From NCBI GenBank assembly GCA_965279735.1, contig OZ257260.1, forward strand, positions 1,612,001 to 1,676,000: a DNA stretch of 64,000 nucleotides, written 5' to 3'. This DNA is from CAIUGU01 sp965279735 (lineage in GTDB: Bacteria; Pseudomonadota; Gammaproteobacteria; Steroidobacterales; Steroidobacteraceae). The position numbers were made by a program, and so were the translations under genes. Below the pieces are notes generated by a model. That model did not search any database and was not told the origin of the DNA. It was given only the letters and a program-made list of their open reading frames with translations. Positions within the stretch are counted from its first letter, which is position 1; each line of letters starts with the position of its first letter. Below are positions 27,721 to 35,307 of this stretch, piece after piece.

Positions 27721-29705
27721 GCGCCGTGGCCGACATCTTCGCGGCCAAGGCAACGGTCGATGCGGCGTGCGAGCTCGTCGACCGCTACGATTTGCCAGTA
27801 TTCCCCTGCAGGGAAAAGGATTTAATCGTCGATGGAAAGGTCAAGGCAACAGCTAAGAGCCCCCTCACGCACCACGGGTTCAAAGACGCCTCGAAAGACC
27901 TGGGCGGCGTGCGCTACTGGTTTGGCATCGAGTTCCCCCATGCATTGATCGGCGTACCCACGGGCGCCACTACGAGGCTACTCGTCGTCGACATCGACCC
28001 GAAGGGGGCTGAGTGGCTTCGTGAGAATGCCGGACGCATGGCCTGCGAGCGCATTCACAAGACTCAGCGCGGGCATCACTACGTCTATCGTATGCCGAGT
28101 ACAGAGATCGGTTGCTCCAAGGATCACTTCGCGGAGGGCGTAGACGTGCGGGCCGATGGCGGCTACGTCATTTATTGGCCAAGTCATGGCCTGGAGGCGA
28201 TCGGATGCCTCGAAGACGTCACCCTGCCCCCAGGGTGGCTGATGGACCTTCTCACCGGTCCACGCATTTCACACGTCAGCCGCAACGAACACGGACTCAT
28301 CACTGAAGGTCGCAATGACTTTCTGAGTCGCAAGGCATTCCGCATGCGCAAAGCAGGCTGCAGCGGCGAGGAGATATTGGAGGGACTGCGCGCTGCGAAC
28401 CGAGTCGAATTCACGATTCCGCTCGACGACAAGGAAGTGCGCGGAATTGCTGAGCGCAAGGTCCGCAACGTCCAACCCGCGAGTACCGAGGATCGCACGC
28501 TCATCCAGATCAACGGCGGACAGCTGCACGCCTATGCCGGCCAGGCCGAGCGGTTGCTGGCAGACGAAATCTACGTGCGCGGTCAGGAGCTCGTACGGCT
28601 GGGCAAAGCACCGGAACTGACTCCCGTAGGCATCCAGCGCGATGACGAGCAAGTCGTTGTCGTACCCGTTGGTCAGGAGTTCCTGCGCCGGAGGCTGACA
28701 GAGCGTGCCGACTTCCAGGTGTTTCGTCGTCGAGAAAAGGAATGGGTGTCAGTGGATTGTCCCCGCGATCTTGCGACGAACATCGCCTGTGCCGGGGACT
28801 GGCCGGAATTCAGGCCGCTCACCGGCATTGCCACTGCGCCGTTCCTGCGCCCCGATCACAGCTTGTGCGATACCCCGGGCTATGACGCGAGCTCGCACGT
28901 GTTCTTCGCTCCAAACGCAGAGTTCCCCGCAATCCCCCGGCATCCGACCAAAGACCAGGCTGCGACGGCAGCCGAAGACTTGCTGTCACCATTCAGCGAA
29001 TTCCCATTCGCCACGGAAGAAGCCCGGGCGGCCTTCGCATCGCACCTGCTGACGTCGGCGGCCCGTTACGCGATCGACGTCGCACCGGCCTTTGCGTACA
29101 CGGCGCCGCTTCCGGGAACAGGCAAGAGTCTGCTGGCGGGCATCCCGTCACGCATCGAACACGGTACGCCGCCGGCCATGCGTCCGTTTCCGGATGGCGA
29201 TGAAGAGCTGCGTAAGACGCTGTTGGGTTCCCTTCTCGCTGGCGACACCACGCTGATCCTCGACAATGCCCCCAACGGGCAGCGGGTGCGATCGCCGATC
29301 CTGTGCGGCTTCATCACAGCCTCCGTCTATCAGGACCGCAGGCTTGGCTCGAGCGAAAACCCGAAGCTCCCCAACCGTTGCAGCGTCGTGATGACGGGCA
29401 ACAATCTGACGCCAAGCGGAGACTTGGCACGGCGCTGCCTCATCGTCAGGCTGGACGCCAACACGGAGAACGTTCGCGGCCGTGACTTCCAGATCCGGGA
29501 TATCGCCCGGTACGTCATCCATCACCGCCCTGCTCTGCTTACAGCAGCCATCACCATCATCAGGGCGTACGCCGCGGCAGGTTACCCGGATATGGGTCGT
29601 CCGCTGCCTTCGAAGCCTGGAGCCGGCTGGCACGGGATCCGATGCTCTGGCTCGGGTACGCCGATGCCACGAACACCCAAGAGCAAGAGGCTGACGACGA
29701 GATAG
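27708..29705 (+). CDS. Primase-polymerase / ATPase replication protein, frameshifted
   Basis: Starts at GTG 27708. The N-terminal Prim-Pol domain has VVDIDPKGAEW (D95, D97), KTQRGHHYVYRMP and GVDVRADGGYVIYWPS; a linker with a primase-C-terminal-like RKAFRMRKAGCSGEEILEGL follows; then an ATPase-like domain with Walker-A-type LPGTGKSLL, TLILDNA and VVMTGNN. This layout is common in phage satellites and integrated elements, where the protein primes and unwinds element DNA. After YPDMGRPL the frame runs into 20-odd unrelated residues and stops at 29705, while the expected C-terminus continues in another frame to 29974: a one-base deletion near 29604-29608 explains this. Confidence 0.82.
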   Translation: MGSLSAVADIFAAKATVDAACELVDRYDLPVFPCREKDLIVDGKVKATAKSPLTHHGFKDASKDLGGVRYWFGIEFPHALIGVPTGATTRLLVVDIDPKGAEWLRENAGRMACERIHKTQRGHHYVYRMPSTEIGCSKDHFAEGVDVRADGGYVIYWPSHGLEAIGCLEDVTLPPGWLMDLLTGPRISHVSRNEHGLITEGRNDFLSRKAFRMRKAGCSGEEILEGLRAANRVEFTIPLDDKEVRGIAERKVRNVQPASTEDRTLIQINGGQLHAYAGQAERLLADEIYVRGQELVRLGKAPELTPVGIQRDDEQVVVVPVGQEFLRRRLTERADFQVFRRREKEWVSVDCPRDLATNIACAGDWPEFRPLTGIATAPFLRPDHSLCDTPGYDASSHVFFAPNAEFPAIPRHPTKDQAATAAEDLLSPFSEFPFATEEARAAFASHLLTSAARYAIDVAPAFAYTAPLPGTGKSLLAGIPSRIEHGTPPAMRPFPDGDEELRKTLLGSLLAGDTTLILDNAPNGQRVRSPILCGFITASVYQDRRLGSSENPKLPNRCSVVMTGNNLTPSGDLARRCLIVRLDANTENVRGRDFQIRDIARYVIHHRPALLTAAITIIRAYAAAGYPDMGRPLPSKPGAGWHGIRCSGSGTPMPRTPKSKRLTTR

Positions 29706-29974
29706 GTCCCTTACGCGTCGCGTTCGCATCGCTGAACCAATGGATTGCAGGCAAGGAATTCGCCGCACGCGATATCGCACGCGCCTGTGAAGGATATGCA
29801 GCGAACCAGGCCCTGCGCGAAATCATCGAGGCGGCGGGCTGCAGTGATGCGAGCGATGGCCGGAAGGTCGGCTACTGGTTACGAGATTGCCGGGACCGCG
29901 TAGCAGGCGACCTGAAGCTGAAAAGCTGTCCGCAACTCCAAGGAATCAGTCGTTGGAAGCTGCAACCGGTATGA
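29600..29974 (+). pseudogene. Displaced C-terminal part of the primase/ATPase
   Basis: This frame reads AAFEAWSRLARDPMLWLGYAD and continues to RWKLQPV, matching what should follow YPDMGRPL in such proteins. Restoring one base (for example CTGGCC for CTGCC) joins both parts into about 755 residues. The stop at 29974 overlaps the next ATG in ATGA style, like every other junction of the operon, which supports this being the native C-terminus. Sequencing error or true mutation cannot be told apart here. Confidence 0.75.
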
Positions 29975-30144
29975 AGGACATGAAGGAGATAAAGGACATC
30001 AATCCCTACCTAACGTTAGAGATGGCTGACATCTCATATGACGTGGGGGAAAACATGTCCACCTATGTCCTTCATGTCCTTCGATCGATAGGACCTGAAA
30101 ACACTTCCACAGCACCCGCTGCGCCCGCTGGGAGGCGTTCATGA
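29971..30144 (+). CDS. Small protein with Lys/Asp-Met-rich start
   Basis: 57 residues starting MKDMKEIKDINPYL. Its ATG overlaps the distal primase frame (ATGA) and its stop overlaps the next ATG, so it fits the operon chain. No known domain. Most of the gene lies between two 14-bp inverted repeats, so the repetitive start may be an RNA or DNA feature rather than a protein constraint. Confidence 0.45.
   Translation: MKDMKEIKDINPYLTLEMADISYDVGENMSTYVLHVLRSIGPENTSTAPAAPAGRRS
29974..30081. repeat. 14-bp inverted repeat spanning the small gene
   Basis: AAGGACATGAAGGA at 29974-29987 and its exact reverse complement TCCTTCATGTCCTT at 30068-30081, 80 nt apart. It could form a long-loop hairpin in mRNA or mark an origin/operator next to the primase gene. 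Confidence 0.8.
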
Positions 30145-30545
30145 CGCCCACCCAGCTATCCAAGCGCTTGCTCGAGAGCGAAGGCCTGCTGGTGGCTGTC
30201 GTCGAGCGCTGGAACAGTTTTGCCCGTATCCGTCAGGACTTGTTCGGCTGCTTTGATCTTCTCGCTGTAGGCACTACGGCGGTCTTCGTGCAAACAACAT
30301 CGGCCAGCAACATCTCTGCCCGGCGTCGAAAGCTTCACGCCTCCCCTGCTCTTGCACGCGTACTGGCCGCCGGTTTGACCGCTGAGCTGCACGGCTGGCG
30401 CAAGAGCAAAGGCCGATGGAAGTGCAATCGCGAGGTTTTAACCCCTGCTCAGCTGTGTGGGGTTGTACCGATTTGCACACCTGTTGCGCATCACGAATTG
30501 ATTCAGCCACTTACGGAAATTCATCACGAAGGAGACAGTCAATGA
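30141..30545 (+). CDS. PD-(D/E)XK-like nuclease candidate
   Basis: 134 residues, GGAGG before the ATG. VERWN (E22), FGCFDLLAVG (D39) and AVFVQTTSASN (Q51-x-T53) resemble the E-D-QxK layout of VRR-NUC and Holliday-junction-resolvase-type nucleases, although the lysine is replaced. It lies next to the primase genes, where phage and element resolvases often sit. The assignment is by motif only. Confidence 0.5.
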   Translation: MTPTQLSKRLLESEGLLVAVVERWNSFARIRQDLFGCFDLLAVGTTAVFVQTTSASNISARRRKLHASPALARVLAAGLTAELHGWRKSKGRWKCNREVLTPAQLCGVVPICTPVAHHELIQPLTEIHHEGDSQ

Positions 30546-31030
30546 GCGAACCCGCAGCAACCGTCCTGACGATGCCCGCCCGAGCCAAGCCCGCACGGCT
30601 GGCCCAGGCTGATTCAGTCCGCCAGGTCTTCCACTACACCGTCGAGGGCGGCAAATCCCGTGACGAGCAGATGGAGGAACTGGGCGACCCGATGTACTGG
30701 ATCCACGTCGCCCGCCAGCTTCGTCCCTTGGATCACGTCCTGGTCGTGCCTGACGATCAGTCCTACTTCGCCGAGTTCATCGTCCTGCAGTCGGATACGA
30801 CGACAGGCGTGGTCCTGCGTCCGCTCATGGGCGTCACGCTGGAAGGCACAGGCCCACGCGATGCCGCCCTTCGCGACAAGACGGGCTTGTATGCCAAATA
30901 TTCAGGCCCGCATGTCAAATGGACTGTCCGCCGCGGCGACAAAGTACTCGCCGAGCAACTGCAGTCCGAGCAGGCGGCGTACCAGTGGATCCACGCGCAC
31001 ACCCAAGGTCACACGAGGGACGCGAAATGA
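30542..31030 (+). CDS. Unknown element protein
   Basis: 162 residues from the ATG at 30542, preceded by GAAGGAGA. The middle part (DPMYWIHVARQLRPLDHVLVVPDDQSYF) looks globular with beta strands; there are no recognised motifs, membrane segments or signal. Overlaps its neighbours by 4 nt on each side. Proteins of this look occur in phage early regions, but I cannot name the family. Confidence 0.6.
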   Translation: MSEPAATVLTMPARAKPARLAQADSVRQVFHYTVEGGKSRDEQMEELGDPMYWIHVARQLRPLDHVLVVPDDQSYFAEFIVLQSDTTTGVVLRPLMGVTLEGTGPRDAALRDKTGLYAKYSGPHVKWTVRRGDKVLAEQLQSEQAAYQWIHAHTQGHTRDAK

Positions 31031-31824
31031 GCACTCATTCCGTCAGTGAACGCCTGGACGCTATCGCCGTGGCCATCGATCGCTTCCTGCCTCCCTACGT
31101 CCTCGCCGTCCTGAATGGCACCATCCCCAATCTGGACCAAGTCGATGAGCTGGTGGCAGTCATGGAAGGCGCGCAACAGAAGCTGACCCAGCTGGTCACC
31201 CTGCCTCCCATGCCCAGCCGGACGCCGGCTCAACGCTGTCAGGACATCATCACAGCGGTTGAGGGGATCGTAGCGAGCCGGGGCGCCATCCTTTTGCAGA
31301 CGGATGCGCTGCATAGCCAGGTCGTCGCTCACTGCCCCCGGGAGGCGCAAGCGTTCTGGGCAAGGCAACCCGAGCCTAAGGTCACGGGCGTGCTGCTCAA
31401 CGAGCCTGAGGTCATGAAGGAGCTGAATGCGCGAGGCGTCATCGCCTGGTGGCACGAGCCCGATCGGAATTGGCGGATCGTGAACACCCGTTGGCGGGTT
31501 GCGCATGCCGAGATCCGGTCCTACGTGATGGCAGCCAAACGCCCGGGTCGTGTTTGCCGCTTCTGCGATCTCATCGACGCACCCACCGGGCAGGATTTCG
31601 TTCTCCACGAAAGCAAGCGTCCGGGGCCGCTGGCCACTGCGAACGGCGCGACCCAAGTCGAAGCCGTGACCGTGCAGCTCCATCCGCAGTGTTTGCCGTA
31701 TTGGGACCACTGGGTATCGATCGCGAACAGCTATCCCGGCCAGGAAGCTGCGCAGGCAGCAGACGAAGCGGCGGGACGGTCGACCCCGTTGGCAGTGTTG
31801 CCGGAGGTAACGAGCCATGAATGA
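31027..31824 (+). CDS. Unknown element protein with Cys/His cluster
   Basis: 265 residues from the ATG at 31027 (GAGGGA upstream). N-terminal half helical. The C-terminal half has RVCRFCDLID, then LHPQCLPYW about 60 residues later, a possible zinc site of three cysteines and one histidine. The phrase WWHEPDRNWRIVNTRWRVAHAEI is aromatic-rich. No family recognised. 4-nt and 8-nt overlaps tie it into the operon. Confidence 0.6.
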   Translation: MSTHSVSERLDAIAVAIDRFLPPYVLAVLNGTIPNLDQVDELVAVMEGAQQKLTQLVTLPPMPSRTPAQRCQDIITAVEGIVASRGAILLQTDALHSQVVAHCPREAQAFWARQPEPKVTGVLLNEPEVMKELNARGVIAWWHEPDRNWRIVNTRWRVAHAEIRSYVMAAKRPGRVCRFCDLIDAPTGQDFVLHESKRPGPLATANGATQVEAVTVQLHPQCLPYWDHWVSIANSYPGQEAAQAADEAAGRSTPLAVLPEVTSHE

Positions 31825-32431
31825 CGTCGTGACGTATTCAGGAGCTGTCGTACCGCATGTCGACGAACCCGCCGCCATGTCCGCCGGGCATGCGCCACCT
31901 GCCCCGCTGCAAGGAAATGTGACCTTCAACGTTGAGGATCAGCCCATCGTCGCCGCCTTCCAATCGGCCATGAGTTGGGCTCCGAAGTCGTTCATCAACG
32001 CGGCTCTGAAGTGGTACACGACGTTTGTGTCCAAGGACCTCGCGACTCAGGAAGCCGCCCACAAAGGAGATATGAAGGAATGCACGAATGCGCTGCGGGC
32101 TGAATGGGGCAGCAGCTACGCGCTCAATATGCGTGCCGCCATGGAGTACTTCAACGGATTGCCCGCAGGGGTGAAGGATGCGCTGGAGACCGCTGAACTG
32201 GAGGACGGCACATTTCTGCTTCAGTCGCAGGTGGGAATCCGCTGGTTATTCGAACTGTCGCGTCGACCGGTTCAGGTGGCAAGTCATGCCGGCGGGTCTT
32301 CCGTAGAGGCCGAGATCGCCGCCATCAAGGAGTTGATGGCAAAACCAGGGTCCGCCTATCACAAGGGTCCGCGTGCTGAAGGTATTCAGGCGCGTTACCG
32401 GCAACTACTTGATATGAGAGGTGGGCAATGA
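31817..32431 (+). CDS. Possible phage scaffold/capsid-assembly-like protein
   Basis: 204 residues, GGAGGT before the ATG. The block ALRAEWGSSYALNMRAAMEYF, followed by WLFELSR and the C-terminal EIAAIKELMAKPGSAYHKGP and QARYRQLLDMR, resembles helical proteins placed just before major capsid genes in tailed phages and thought to act as scaffolds. No capsid gene follows here. If right, it could interact with a helper-phage capsid, as in satellites. The family call comes from memory of pattern, not from a search. Confidence 0.45.
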   Translation: MNDVVTYSGAVVPHVDEPAAMSAGHAPPAPLQGNVTFNVEDQPIVAAFQSAMSWAPKSFINAALKWYTTFVSKDLATQEAAHKGDMKECTNALRAEWGSSYALNMRAAMEYFNGLPAGVKDALETAELEDGTFLLQSQVGIRWLFELSRRPVQVASHAGGSSVEAEIAAIKELMAKPGSAYHKGPRAEGIQARYRQLLDMRGGQ

Positions 32432-32853
32432 GCGACGCCGAAAACAACGAGCTGCCGACACCATTGCAGCCCAAGCCAACGGGAAAGTGGTACCCGGGCA
32501 TGCCATCGCCCAATCCAGGCGGCAGGGCGAAGTCGAACGTTCGCGTGAAGGAGCTGGCGGGTCAACATACAGAAGAGGTGATTACGATTCTGATGGGGTT
32601 GGCACGCAATGGAAAGTCAGAGCAGGCACGCATTGCTGCAGGCATTGCCCTCCTAAACCGAGCCCACGGAATTCCCGCACAGAGCTTGGAGATCTCGTCC
32701 TTAGACGAAGATGAATCAAGCGGCATCACCGATGAGGAGCGGACTCGACGCATCGCCTTTGCTCTGGCCGCGGGGATGATGAGGTTGCGTTCAGTTCGCC
32801 CCGCTCCACCCATCGAAATTCAAGCGACCGACAGCGGAGACTCCCATGGCTAA
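32428..32853 (+). CDS. DUF5681-like phage protein
   Basis: 141 residues. The N-terminal GKWYPGMPSPNPGGRAKSN matches the DUF5681 signature (usually PGQSGNPxGRPKGS), here in a diverged form. Such genes often lie upstream of terminase genes in prophages. It is followed by a helical segment AGQHTEEVITILMGLARNG. It overlaps both neighbours (4 and 8 nt). Confidence 0.62.
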   Translation: MSDAENNELPTPLQPKPTGKWYPGMPSPNPGGRAKSNVRVKELAGQHTEEVITILMGLARNGKSEQARIAAGIALLNRAHGIPAQSLEISSLDEDESSGITDEERTRRIAFALAAGMMRLRSVRPAPPIEIQATDSGDSHG

Positions 32854-33025
32854 AATACCCGGCATCCCAGGTCCGCGCCCGCGGCCAAGCGTTGAGCTGC
32901 CCGAGCCGGTGAAGGTGACGCCGCAACAGCGGCTTAAGGATCAGGCACGGTTCGATCAAGAGTTCGATCGGCTGTTTAAGGCAAGCAAGCCGGGGGCGAA
33001 GATTCGGGATGTGCCGCAGAAATGA
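32846..33025 (+). CDS. Small proline-rich/basic protein, last gene of operon
   Basis: 59 residues, MAKIPGIPGPRPRPSVELPE to DVPQK, with GGAGA nine bases upstream and an 8-nt overlap on the DUF5681-like gene. No domain recognised. It ends the rightward overlap chain. Confidence 0.55.
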   Translation: MAKIPGIPGPRPRPSVELPEPVKVTPQQRLKDQARFDQEFDRLFKASKPGAKIRDVPQK

Positions 33026-33058
33026 TGGCTAACGCGCAGCAATCTGACGCTCGCACGG

Positions 33059-33739
33059 TTAGTTCGCTACGCCGGGTTGCCAGACTGGCGGGTCTAGATC
33101 GCCGCGCCAATGGAATTTCCTCTCGACGGACTGGGTTCCATAAATTCGCTCGTAATCGATGGCAACAGTGATTTCGGCAGAGACGATCGGATACGCTCGA
33201 TCGAACTCCCTTGCCGAGTTGCAGTTCAGTTGAAGAATGGATCCAGCCGGAATAGACGTTGACTTCATTGATGGTGCAAAAACGCTATTCCGAACATGCA
33301 CTCCGTTCACGTAGACGACGTCATTCATGATGCAAGAAGGCGTGATGTCATCGATATCTACAAAAATGCTCTTATTTTCGATCGGGAAGGAGATAGAAAA
33401 TGCTGAAGTTCTACTGGCATTCGGTGCACCTATGTTTGGGCTGGCGGGCCAGAGTGGCAGTGAGATATAGGCCAGTGCGGTCGGAACTATTACGAATACC
33501 ACGCTCTTCATATTCTGACCGAATCCTTGGAGCATTGAACGTCGCAAAGCGCTTGCTGCTTGCACTGTGCCAGGATCTTGTAATGGCAGCGGTTCTAATA
33601 TTTGTTGGGATCTCTCTTGCGTTCGGCTTGGGATGTCTGGGGATAATGATGGTTGAATTGGCGCAGAAGTATGTTCTCTAGGTTTCGCTAGCGATTTTTC
33701 GGCCAAGATTTTGCTGTACGGTTGGAGCTTGTCGGCCAT
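33059..33739 (-). CDS. Unknown protein with one transmembrane segment
   Basis: 226 residues. A Ser/Pro/Gln-rich cytoplasmic N-terminal 75 residues, a single membrane helix (MKSVVFVIVPTALAYISLPL, about residues 77-96), then a beta-rich, probably periplasmic domain with two cysteines (C135 and C172 region). Lower GC than the operon to its left, which suggests a separate cargo origin. It lies 39 bp downstream of the RNxxxH protein on the same strand and may share its transcript. Function unknown. Confidence 0.55.
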   Translation of the reverse strand: MADKLQPYSKILAEKSLAKPREHTSAPIQPSLSPDIPSRTQERSQQILEPLPLQDPGTVQAASALRRSMLQGFGQNMKSVVFVIVPTALAYISLPLWPASPNIGAPNASRTSAFSISFPIENKSIFVDIDDITPSCIMNDVVYVNGVHVRNSVFAPSMKSTSIPAGSILQLNCNSAREFDRAYPIVSAEITVAIDYERIYGTQSVERKFHWRGDLDPPVWQPGVAN

Positions 33740-33778
33740 GCACGTTCCCTATGCTGACGTCTAACGCTCGTTCTGATC

Positions 33779-34360
33779 TCAGCTGACAGCTTGATCTTGC
33801 TGTACAAGTTGTTTTAGAAGTACGTTATTTTCGCGGATAAATGCTTCTACTTTTGTGGAAAGCTCATCTACCGCATTAACCACTACCGGGATGTTGAAAC
33901 GATCACCGCGAAATACATAATCCAGCGTGGACGGATCGTACATTCTTAAGATGTCTCTATCGTCTACGCCCACCAATGTTTCTCGCGGCATACAAACTCT
34001 ATTTACGAAGCTCTTATTGGGCCGCAAATCCGCCGCCCATGTATCAAGCCGCTGCTCGAAGTGCTCCATATGGTTTCTAAGCGTTCGAGCTTTCAACGGG
34101 CTTGTAGGCTCAATTCCGAGCTTCTTCCTTAGAAACTCTCTTCGTTTCTCGCCAACACTGTTTAGCTTTTCGGGAAACAAGATCCGCGAGATAGCAGCAG
34201 CATGACCCATTGCATGGTGCAGCGCGATAAAGCGCCCTTCTGTGTCACCAATGCTCTTTGCTTTGTCAAACGCCTCGGTAGCACGACGGAATGATTCAAT
34301 CTGGAATTGCACTTCTCCGGCATAGATGCCAACAACAAATGTCTCTTGAATATCGGACAT
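33779..34360 (-). CDS. HEPN-like protein with RNxxxH motif
   Basis: 193 residues, all-helical by inspection. The segment LKARTLRNHMEHFEQRLDTW contains R95-N96-x-x-x-H100, the RNxxxH motif of HEPN ribonucleases (also found in Cas13, abortive-infection and toxin proteins). The flanks (HHAMGHAAAISRILFP before, VDELSTKVEAFI after) would form the surrounding helices. AT-richer than the replication genes. It is paired with the membrane protein gene downstream. HEPN assignment is by motif only; a structural prediction is needed. Confidence 0.5.
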   Translation of the reverse strand: MSDIQETFVVGIYAGEVQFQIESFRRATEAFDKAKSIGDTEGRFIALHHAMGHAAAISRILFPEKLNSVGEKRREFLRKKLGIEPTSPLKARTLRNHMEHFEQRLDTWAADLRPNKSFVNRVCMPRETLVGVDDRDILRMYDPSTLDYVFRGDRFNIPVVVNAVDELSTKVEAFIRENNVLLKQLVQQDQAVS

Positions 34361-34598
34361 GCTATTAACCTAGCAACAATTGGCATTGGTGAAATGGCAA
34401 TGAGCCCTTTTGTATTCTACCGTTAGGGTTAACCTACGTGCTGCAGCACCAAAAAAAAGGGTCGAAACGCGCTGAACTCTGTCGAAAATGTTTACGATCC
34501 TAAATTTCCTAGAACACAAGCGGCTGAGTTATCTCACAGTTATTAGGTGGTGAGGAACTTGCATGCGCACGAAAACCCACGGATTCGGGAGAGCAGTG

Positions 34599-35273
34599 AT
34601 GATCAAGCGCAAGACTTCGACAGCACTGGTGACATTTCTGGCGCTATGTCCTTTCGCCAGCTGGGCAACACCAACTCTGACTATGACATTCAACGACGGC
34701 GCTGGCGTGCTGTACGAAGGCACGTACATCGAGAATGGAATCTTTGCCCAGACAGATGGCGAGTTTCCATTGTCGTTAAGCGGTGGGCAAGTTCACCTAG
34801 ATCGTCGGGGAACCGGTTGGCCGTCAAATATCATCTTCACGACAGGCGGCCTATTCATCACCGAGAGTGTGATGATATGGCCTTCGGGAAGTGGCTATAG
34901 CGATCCGGCGGTAAGCACCGAGTGTTGCACACCGCGCAACGATCCGATCCCCTACATATGGTTTACCGGGTCGGTAAATGACGTTGTAGTCGCCACGCTA
35001 GGCGTGTTTCGTCCTGTGGGTAGTGGCTACGAGTTGTTCTCCCTGGCGTCCTTTGGCGCGATAGACACACTCAGGATCGAGCCTAAGAACTACTTTGACC
35101 TGGGACTGACTGGAACATGCGACCACGAGCAGGGGTGTGGCCATTTCGGTATAGATAACTTGATGCTTCGGCCGGTGCAAACGGTGCCCGAACCGAGCAC
35201 TATCGCTTTGCTCGGTCTCGGCCTGGCTGGAATCGCATTCGCTCGTCGGAAACAGCGTACCGCGGCGCACTAA
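34599..35273 (+). CDS. PEP-CTERM sorting-signal protein
   Basis: 224 residues from the ATG at 34599 (GGGAGAG upstream). A signal peptide (MIKRKTSTALVTFLALCPFASWA) is followed by a beta-rich secreted domain, then the C-terminal tripartite signal VPEPSTIALLGLGLAGIAFARRKQ: PEP motif, hydrophobic helix, basic tail. Exosortase/EpsH cleaves such proteins, which usually go to exopolysaccharide-linked surfaces. No exosortase lies in the window, so it must be elsewhere. Cargo of the element; an odd cargo for a small element. Confidence 0.85.
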   Translation: MIKRKTSTALVTFLALCPFASWATPTLTMTFNDGAGVLYEGTYIENGIFAQTDGEFPLSLSGGQVHLDRRGTGWPSNIIFTTGGLFITESVMIWPSGSGYSDPAVSTECCTPRNDPIPYIWFTGSVNDVVVATLGVFRPVGSGYELFSLASFGAIDTLRIEPKNYFDLGLTGTCDHEQGCGHFGIDNLMLRPVQTVPEPSTIALLGLGLAGIAFARRKQRTAAH

Positions 35274-35307
35274 GCGAAAACCCCCGCCGCTGTGGCGGTG
35301 ATATTCA

